From the NCBI RefSeq assembly GCF_002563855.1, contig NZ_PDJQ01000001.1, forward strand, positions 620,001 to 684,000: DNA of 64,000 nucleotides, in the 5' to 3' direction. Shown one piece after another: positions 57,858-64,000 of this stretch. Position numbers and translations under genes: made by a program. A model generated the notes under the pieces. The model saw only the letters and a list, made by a program, of their open reading frames with translations, made no database searches and was not told where the DNA came from. The first letter of the stretch is position 1. Each line of letters opens with the position of its first letter. Source of the stretch: Tepidiforma thermophila. Lineage in GTDB: Bacteria > Chloroflexota > Dehalococcoidia > Tepidiformales > Tepidiformaceae.

Positions 57858-59171
57858 ATGGCCGCCCCGCTCCTCCGCCCCTACCAGCGCCGCGTCTTCC
57901 TCCCCCTCTGCCGCGGCCTCCTCACCGTCCGCCACGAGCAGTTCACCCTCCTCATGCCCCGCCAGTCCGGCAAGAACCAGCTCGCCGCCACCATCGTCAC
58001 CGCCCTCCTCCTCGCCCACGCCCGCCGCGGCGGCAGCATCGTCATCTGCGCGCCCACCTTCCGCCCCCAGGCCGCCATCAGCCTCGAACGCACCCGCGCC
58101 ATCCTCGAACCCGCCGCCCGCCGCGCCGGCCTCCAGCCCCGGGTCGAGGAGCACCGCATCCGCTGCGGCAACGCCGAGGCCGTCTTCCTCTCCGCCTCCG
58201 GCCACGCCCAGGTCGCCGGCCACACCGCCAGCATCGCCCTCCTCGCCGACGAAGCCCAGGACATCGACCCCGACTGGTTCGACCGCCAGTTCCGCCCCAT
58301 GGCCGCCTCCACCGGCGCACCCGCCCTCCTCTTCGGCACCCCCTGGGATGGCGACTCCCTCCTCGAACGCGCCATCGCCCGCAACGCCGGCCGCACCGCC
58401 GCCGGCCTCCCCCTCCACTACTCCGTCTCCTGGCAGGAGGTTGCCCGCGACGTGCCCATCTACGGCCAGTATGTCGAACGCGAACGCCAGCGCCTCGGCG
58501 CCCAAAACCCCCTCTACCTCAGCCAGTACGAACTGATCGCCTCCCGCACCAGCGCGCGCCTGCTTTCTGCCGAGGCCCTCGCCCGCATCGAAGGCAGCCA
58601 CAGCCTGCTCGAAGGCCCCCGCGCCGGCGAACGGTACGTCGCCGGGCTCGACCCCGCCGGCGCCGGTCCCGATGCCACCGTCCTCGCCATCGGACGGCTC
58701 CAGCCCGGCCGCCGCCTCGAAATCGTCGCCTTCGAAACCTGGCAGGGCGCCGACCTCGCCGGCTTCGCACCCCGCGTCGCCAGCATCGCCGCCCGCTGGG
58801 GGCTCGAACGGCTCGCCATCGACGCCACCGGACTCGGCCAGCCGCTCGCCGCCGCGCTCGAACCCCACCTCGGCCGCGCCCTCCTCCCCGTCGCCTTCAG
58901 CCAGCAGACGAAGAGCGCCCTCGGCTGGGAGCTCATCGCCGCCTGCGAAACCGGCCGCCTCGCCCTGCCCTCGCCCGCCGGGGGCCAGCCCGCCCTCCTC
59001 CAGTGCTGGGAGGAGCTGCGCGCCTGCCGCCGCAGCCTGCGCATCGGCGGCATCCTCCACTGGGAAGCCCCCGCCGGCCAGCACGACGACTTCGTCGCCG
59101 CCCTCGCCCTCGCCCTCCACGCCGCCGGCGCCCTCCCCCAGGAGCGCACCGCCCGCGGGAGAAGGAGCTAG
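57858..59171 (+). CDS. Phage-type terminase large subunit (orphan)
   Basis: A 437-residue packaging ATPase-nuclease. ATPase: LRPYQRRV at the N-terminus, Walker A MPRQSGKNQ (33-41), Walker B LLADEAQD (128-135), motif III FGTPWDG. RNase H-like nuclease: Asp265 (GLDPAGAGPDATV), Asp322 (LAIDATGLG) and Asp410/411 (QHDDFVAALALAL). Every catalytic element is present, so it is not visibly degraded. No small terminase or portal gene adjoins. ATG 57858 is chosen over TTG 57822, which lacks start signals. Base composition is host-like, indicating long residence. Confidence 0.87.
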   Translation: MAAPLLRPYQRRVFLPLCRGLLTVRHEQFTLLMPRQSGKNQLAATIVTALLLAHARRGGSIVICAPTFRPQAAISLERTRAILEPAARRAGLQPRVEEHRIRCGNAEAVFLSASGHAQVAGHTASIALLADEAQDIDPDWFDRQFRPMAASTGAPALLFGTPWDGDSLLERAIARNAGRTAAGLPLHYSVSWQEVARDVPIYGQYVERERQRLGAQNPLYLSQYELIASRTSARLLSAEALARIEGSHSLLEGPRAGERYVAGLDPAGAGPDATVLAIGRLQPGRRLEIVAFETWQGADLAGFAPRVASIAARWGLERLAIDATGLGQPLAAALEPHLGRALLPVAFSQQTKSALGWELIAACETGRLALPSPAGGQPALLQCWEELRACRRSLRIGGILHWEAPAGQHDDFVAALALALHAAGALPQERTARGRRS

Positions 59172-59545
59172 AAGGGAGGAGGGAGCCCCTCCCCTCCATA
59201 CCTCCCCCCAGGGAAGAGGGATGAGATGCTCTCCCTCCTCCCTCCTCCCTCCTCCCTCGGGGCGGGGCCGGAGCGGCCGCGGGGCTTCCCCTCCCTCCTC
59301 CCTCCTCCCTGGGGTGGAGGGGCGGCCGGGCGGGGCTCCCTCCTCCCTTCTCCCTTCTCCCTCCTCCCTCCTCCCTGGGGCGGTGCCGGTGCGGCCGCGG
59401 GGCTCCCTCCTCCCTCCTCCCTCCTCCCTCCTCCCTCGGGGCGGGGCCGGTGCGGACGCAGGGCTCCCTCCTCCCTCCTCCCTCGGGGCGGGGCCGGGAC
59501 GGACGCGGGGCTCCCTCCTCCCTCCTCCCTCGGCGGGGCGGCCGG
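59172..59545. repeat. G-rich intergenic repeat tract, locus 3
   Basis: The largest of three such tracts, about 370 bases. It opens with AGGGAGGAGGGAGCCCC, then carries roughly eight units of TCCCTCCTCCCTCCTCCC alternating with GGGGCGGGGC plus a short variable spacer (GGAGCGGCCGCGG, GGTGCGGACGCAG and similar). Because both orientations occur at its start, a hairpin with the first TCCC unit is possible. There is no coding capacity beyond low-complexity frames. Confidence 0.85.
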
Positions 59546-59579
59546 GAGGGAAGGGGCCAGGCTTCTAACAAATTTCCTA

Positions 59580-59881
59580 CTGACACGCATCAGGGATTTC
59601 CCGTATTCTCTCCATCGTGTTCACTATTCCTTCCCCTACCGTGGGGAAGCGTGACACCCGCGGGGCAGCAGCGTTGCCGCCCGGCGGACCGTCAGCGACC
59701 AGGCCGTTTCCGCCATGTAAGGCGAGAGCGGCGCCAGCAGACAGAAACCTTGGAGGCAGCGAGAGAGCACACGGACTGAACACGACGGGGGTCTGACAGC
59801 GCCGGGGAGGAAACAGCGCGCGACCTTCACCACCACACCGCCGGCACGGGACAGCCGGCCAACGCGAGGACGGAGGTATCA
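59580..59881 (+). promoter_or_regulatory. Promoter and long leader of the surface-protein gene
   Basis: CTGACA (59580-59585) and TATTCT (59604-59609), 18 bp apart, form the best -35/-10 pair in the window. Transcription would begin near 59616, leaving a leader of about 265 nt rich in possible stems (for example GGCGGA...TCCGCC). GGAGGT precedes ATG 59882. The length suggests RNA-level control, but I could not match it to a known riboswitch. Confidence 0.5.
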
Positions 59882-62800
59882 ATGACACTCGCACTCTACG
59901 GAAAAAGCCGACGGCGCCAGGGCGCACTTCTTGCCGCCGCCCTCCTCGCCGTCCTCATCGCCACCATCGGCGCCCTCGTCGCACAACGCGACGCCCGGGC
60001 GATCGACCTCGTAAGCGCCAGCGGCACCTGGACCGCCACTATGCCGCCCTACACATGGCTTACCTGCGGGCATGGGCTGAACACCGACACGATCCGCTGG
60101 GGCAGGACATCTGATTCCGGCTGCGGAGACGTCAACAACCGCTCCGGCTACAACTGGACCGGCAACTCGGTCTCGAACATCAGCTTCGGGTCGGAATTCT
60201 TGCTCGGCACGTTTATCCATTACAACAATCCGATCTGGGGCACATCGCCGACGTCGGTCACCCTGGGCCTGCAGCTCGTCTTTACCAGCCCGAACCACAC
60301 CGTCAACCTTTCGGTGCAGTTCCAACATCATGAGACGGACAACCTTGCCGACCCGTGCGCTTACTCCGGCCCGGGCATCGACAACTCGGAGGGCTGCGCC
60401 GACCGCGTCCTCCTGCCGTCGCTCGCAGATCAGCCGTTCCAGATCGGCGACAACCTTTACATCCTCGAGTTCACCGGCTTCAACCTGCTCTCAAGCCCGT
60501 CGGACTCCTGCCCCGCGACGAAGAACGAGGGCGGCTTCTCGCAGACCAACATCGACCGGCTCTACACGAAAGAGGACGCCACCAACAAGGCCTGCGTCTA
60601 CGCGAAGCTGACGCTCAAGCAGCCGGTCGTCACCGTGGAGAAGTCGGCAGTCTCCGGCTCCGTCAGCGTCGGGAGCGACATCAAGTTCAAAATCACCGCG
60701 AAGAACTCCGGCCAGCCGGACGCGACTGGCTGGACGCTCACCGACACCCTCCCGAGCGGCTATACCTGGACCGTTGAATCCCCGGCGAGCGGCTGCAGCA
60801 TCTCCGGGACGACGCTCACCTGCAGCAACATCACCATCCCCCGGGGGACGCCAAACCAGCCCGGAACATTCGAGGTCGTGGTCAAGGCATCGACGAAGGG
60901 CAAAGGCTGCGGCACCGTCACCAACGACAAGGCGACCCTGACCAAGGGCAATGAAACGCGCGAGTCCGGCTCCGCCTCCGTCCAGGTGACCGGCTGCGGC
61001 ACCATCATCATCAAGAAGGTGGTCGCCGGCCAGGGCTCCAGCCCCACCGACACGTTCACCGCTGCGGTAAATAATGAGAACGGTTCCGCCGGGGACAAGA
61101 GCGGCATCAGCTTCAGCCAGAGCTCGCCGTACACCCACACCTTCGGCGGCCATAGTAGTGGCAATGATTTCATCGTCACGGAGACGGCGCTCCCGGCCAA
61201 CTACCAGCTCCTCGCCACTTGGGAAGGCAGCGGTAACGCGAATTGCCCGGCTGTCGGCTCGAACAAATGGGACTCCAACAACCCGCAGAACGGCGAGCGC
61301 ATCACGAACCTCGGCAGCGACACGAAAACGGTCTGCTTCCTGAACGTCAAGGTCACCGCAACAAGGTGCACCGACCTTGGCCTCACGCTGATCGACAAGT
61401 TCAACTTCAACAACAACACCTACCAGTGGGAGAGCGGCAGCGGTACACCCGGCCGGCAGGTCACCATCTTCGGCGGCACCGCAACCGGCGGCAGCTGGAC
61501 CTCGACGGTCCCGATCGGCGCCGTCATCGTCAAGGGCGGCTCCGGCCCGGTGGCGTATAAGATCTTCCCCTTCCCGCCGCCCTATCCGGCCGACACCATG
61601 ATCGGCAGCTTCGATAACACGGGGCTCGTCAACTGGGGCGGCAACACCCCGGCCGTCTCTCACGTCGAGTTCTGCCAGCGCACCTCGACCCCCAAGGGCA
61701 ACATCATCGTCGGCAAGGTGAAGGACCCGACCGCCGGCGTCCCCAACGCCGACGGCTCCCAGTTCAGCGGCACCATCTCCGGGCCGACCAACACCACCTG
61801 GGGCCCCATCACCTTCGGCGGCTTCACCAGCGCCATCCAGGTGAATGCCGGCACCACCTACAGCCTCAACGAAACCGGCACCGAGAACGGCTGGACGCCG
61901 TACGGCTGGGCCCTCGGCAGCTACACCAACAACCAGGCCGCCTGCCCGAGCGACAAGAACAGCTACACCGCCGGCAGCTCCATCAGCAACGTCACGGTCA
62001 CTGCCAACCAGACCACCGTCGTCTGCGTGATGAACACCAAGACGGCACAGACCCCCAGTATCTCCAAGACCAGGGCGACCGAGGGTGTCTCCGGCGGCTA
62101 CGCCTACTGGGACATCAGCGTCGCCAACCCCGAGAACTTCTCCCAGACGGTCGAGATCCACGACAGCGGCGCTACCTACGTCAGCCACAGCGGTGGCACC
62201 TGCTCCGACACCGACTTCTCCGACGGGAAGATCACCTGCTCGGTCAACGCCAACGCCACGCTGACCGTCAAGGTGAAGAAGGCGGTCACGCCGCAGTGCA
62301 AGCCCACCGAGGTCAACAACACCGCCGCGGTGTACCTCGTGCCGGCCAACGGCGGCGAGAAGACGCTCATCGGCAGCGCCGGCGGCGATAACGACACCAA
62401 GTACACCATCCCCGCCGACGAAAAGAAGTGCGGCCTCCCCACCATCACCAAGCAGGCCAGCCAGGCCTCCGAGGTCAGCGACCCTGCTGACATCGCCTGG
62501 GTCGTCACCGTCACCAACCCGAACGGCACCAACGGCATCACCCGCAACGTCTGGATTAAGGACCAGAACGTCACCGTGACCTCCGGCCCGGCCTACACCG
62601 GCAAAGCGGAATGCAAGCCGGACAGCGGCCAACCGTTCGAGCAGGCGCTGACCAGCGCGAACGGCGTCTACTGCACCATGCCCGCAGGCTCCAGCATCAC
62701 CTTCACGGTCAAGCCGGCCAAGACTCCCGAGCGCGCCTGCAAGGACCAGACGTTCACCAACACCGTCGAGCTCTACCTGGCAGGCGACCCGCCGACCAGG

Positions 62801-64000
62801 CTCGGAGAGGCTTCCTCGACCATCACCCTCCTCGGCGACCCGAAGCTCTGCACCAGGACCATCAAGGTCTGCAAGATCCTCGAGGACAACCGCGACGGGT
62901 ACAAGCGGCCGGCAGGCACCTTCACCCTCACCGTCAACGACGGCAGCCAGACAACGCAGCACGCGCTCGATGCCGCCGAGGGCGGCCAGCCCGCCTGCAC
63001 GGCCGTGACCGTCCCCGCGAACGCCACGATCACCGTCGGCGAAACCGCCACCCGCCCGGCCGACTGGAACGGCGACGCCGACGGCTACCCGAAGGTTACC
63101 CAGGACGGCTACACCTTCACCGTCACCAACAAAGAGAAGCCGATCGAGGTGACGGTGACCTTCGTCAAGAAGATCTGCGAAACTTTCAAAGACGTCCCGA
63201 AGAACCCCGGGACCGACTACGTCCACGTCGGCGCGCCCGTCGTGCAGGAGACCGTGGCGGCGCTCGGCGATACCGAAGGCAAATGCACGACGGTCAACGA
63301 CTGGGAGTTCGAGATCTGGTCCTCGACGACGTCGAACCCGTCGTGGCCGGCAGACACTCCCTCGGGTGGGGCTCTGCTCCAGAAGGCCGGGGTCGGGCCG
63401 AACGTGCTGAATTCGGACGCACTCACCGAACTCCTCAACAGCCCGTCTAAGCGGCTGTTCGTCAAGGAGAACTACCAGGCCGGCTACATGTTCGCCGCGC
63501 TCAAGTGCGAGGGCGACACCTACAACAACGACAACTGGGAGTGGATTTTCTGGAGCGCGGCGAAGGACGGGCAGGTCACCTGCACTGCCTACAACGTCCC
63601 CGCCACCAAGACCATCACCATCACGAAGACCTGGGTCGGCGACAGCAGCATCACCGAAGAGGACTACCCGACCTTCCAGGGCCTCCCGGAAGGTGTTACG
63701 TGCACCGGCCCGCAGCCCTCGTCTCCGTCCGGCACCCCGCCGGTCGTCACCGGCACCTGGACCTGCACCGTGCCCTACAGCTGGGAAGGCCAGGTCACCG
63801 AAGTGCCCGCCACGGGGTGGGAGCAGTGCACCTACCCGGAAGCGGTGCCGCTGAATGGCGGCCGCGAGCAGGCTCTCCAGGCTGCGACCATCGTGCCCCT
63901 CGACACCTGGCTTTTCACGAACTGCAAGCAGCCGTCCATCGTCGTCAAGAAGGTCGTCACCAACGTCGAGAACGACACCACCCAGTTCACCGTCACCCTC
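59882..64000 (+). CDS. Giant secreted surface protein with DUF11/SpaA-like repeats, C-terminus outside window
   Basis: At least 1,373 residues in one open frame to the window edge. A basic start and hydrophobic helix (about 16-36) form a signal peptide. A unique Cys- and Trp-containing domain (40-245) follows. Then come DUF11-like modules (from about 248: TVEKSAVSGSVSVGSDIKF; about 726: SISKTRATEGVSGGYAYWDISVANP; about 852: TITKQASQASEVSDPADIAWVVTVTNP). These mix with prealbumin/SpaA-type modules beginning IIIKKVVAGQ, NIIVGKVKD, TIKVCKILEDNRDGY, TITITKTWVGD and IVVKKVVTN. Such proteins are wall- or S-layer-associated adhesins or scaffolds in Gram-positive-like bacteria and Chloroflexota. A C-terminal anchor cannot be seen. 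GC is slightly lower than in its neighbours. Confidence 0.88.
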   Translation, partial: MTLALYGKSRRRQGALLAAALLAVLIATIGALVAQRDARAIDLVSASGTWTATMPPYTWLTCGHGLNTDTIRWGRTSDSGCGDVNNRSGYNWTGNSVSNISFGSEFLLGTFIHYNNPIWGTSPTSVTLGLQLVFTSPNHTVNLSVQFQHHETDNLADPCAYSGPGIDNSEGCADRVLLPSLADQPFQIGDNLYILEFTGFNLLSSPSDSCPATKNEGGFSQTNIDRLYTKEDATNKACVYAKLTLKQPVVTVEKSAVSGSVSVGSDIKFKITAKNSGQPDATGWTLTDTLPSGYTWTVESPASGCSISGTTLTCSNITIPRGTPNQPGTFEVVVKASTKGKGCGTVTNDKATLTKGNETRESGSASVQVTGCGTIIIKKVVAGQGSSPTDTFTAAVNNENGSAGDKSGISFSQSSPYTHTFGGHSSGNDFIVTETALPANYQLLATWEGSGNANCPAVGSNKWDSNNPQNGERITNLGSDTKTVCFLNVKVTATRCTDLGLTLIDKFNFNNNTYQWESGSGTPGRQVTIFGGTATGGSWTSTVPIGAVIVKGGSGPVAYKIFPFPPPYPADTMIGSFDNTGLVNWGGNTPAVSHVEFCQRTSTPKGNIIVGKVKDPTAGVPNADGSQFSGTISGPTNTTWGPITFGGFTSAIQVNAGTTYSLNETGTENGWTPYGWALGSYTNNQAACPSDKNSYTAGSSISNVTVTANQTTVVCVMNTKTAQTPSISKTRATEGVSGGYAYWDISVANPENFSQTVEIHDSGATYVSHSGGTCSDTDFSDGKITCSVNANATLTVKVKKAVTPQCKPTEVNNTAAVYLVPANGGEKTLIGSAGGDNDTKYTIPADEKKCGLPTITKQASQASEVSDPADIAWVVTVTNPNGTNGITRNVWIKDQNVTVTSGPAYTGKAECKPDSGQPFEQALTSANGVYCTMPAGSSITFTVKPAKTPERACKDQTFTNTVELYLAGDPPTRLGEASSTITLLGDPKLCTRTIKVCKILEDNRDGYKRPAGTFTLTVNDGSQTTQHALDAAEGGQPACTAVTVPANATITVGETATRPADWNGDADGYPKVTQDGYTFTVTNKEKPIEVTVTFVKKICETFKDVPKNPGTDYVHVGAPVVQETVAALGDTEGKCTTVNDWEFEIWSSTTSNPSWPADTPSGGALLQKAGVGPNVLNSDALTELLNSPSKRLFVKENYQAGYMFAALKCEGDTYNNDNWEWIFWSAAKDGQVTCTAYNVPATKTITITKTWVGDSSITEEDYPTFQGLPEGVTCTGPQPSSPSGTPPVVTGTWTCTVPYSWEGQVTEVPATGWEQCTYPEAVPLNGGREQALQAATIVPLDTWLFTNCKQPSIVVKKVVTNVENDTTQFTVTL

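Noticed and set aside
59172-59545. CRISPR array
   Set aside because: The repeating units are simple-sequence and G-rich, spacers are not unique, and no cas gene is present anywhere in the window.

Overview
The window is a high-GC (roughly 70 % by eye), gene-dense bacterial chromosome segment of about 55 protein genes and one tRNA. Secreted proteins with Pro/Thr-rich linkers, an R3H-AAA ATPase next to tmk, leaderless-type promoters and an aerobic acyl-CoA metabolism suggest a Chloroflexota-like heterotroph. That placement is inference; no marker gene in the window proves it.

Layout. 1-8.9 kb: partial thiolase, radC, two paralogous secreted trypsin-like proteases, a zinc-ribbon/LysM membrane protein, clpS, a patatin and a TAP-like lipoprotein hydrolase. 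8.9-11.5 kb: a low-GC insertion carrying one HEPN-like gene, bounded by approximately 130-bp direct repeats, followed by a decayed MFS gene. 11.6-17.5 kb: alpha-L-fucosidase, tmk, R3H-AAA ATPase, GNAT-like protein, pdxT and a second ClpS. 17.5-21 kb: an MBOAT O-acyltransferase flanked by two SGNH (DUF459) proteins. 21-31.7 kb: transporters, hydrolases, an aquaporin-arsenate reductase pair, an ABC-2 exporter, an aldolase and dehydrogenases. 31.7-39.1 kb: a STAS/HATPase switch pair, tRNA-Pro(CGG), Nudix, USP, phosphoesterase, a PAS/GAF histidine kinase and the CCA-adding enzyme. 39.1-39.75 kb: a hicBA toxin-antitoxin cassette between perfect 57-bp direct repeats. 39.8-50.3 kb: flavin amine oxidase, glnB-amt, etfBA, an MFS permease and an ethylmalonyl-CoA-mutase-type mutase with its MeaB GTPase. 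50.3-59.2 kb: a glycan operon, then an orphan phage major capsid gene and an orphan terminase large-subunit gene separated by a diguanylate cyclase. 59.2-64 kb: a GGGAGG/GGGGCGGGG repeat tract, a long leader, and a giant secreted DUF11-type surface protein running off the edge.

How the genes work together. Thiolase, 3-hydroxyacyl-CoA dehydrogenase, EtfBA, the B12 mutase and MeaB form a picture of acyl-CoA oxidation and C4/C5-CoA rearrangement. GlnB-Amt senses and imports ammonium. MBOAT plus two SGNH proteins probably O-acylate an envelope glycan. Secreted proteases, esterases, a fucosidase and a GDE-like glucosidase point to polymer degradation.

Most unusual: two unrelated accessory cassettes (the HEPN-like gene and hicBA) each sit between direct copies of the same kind of host segment, namely the 3' end of the upstream gene plus the promoter of the downstream gene. 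This may be a common insertion mode. Other points worth a second look are the orphan capsid/terminase pair, three G-rich intergenic repeat tracts, a protease with a low-GC core, and many genes whose -10 box lies only 6-9 nt before the start codon.
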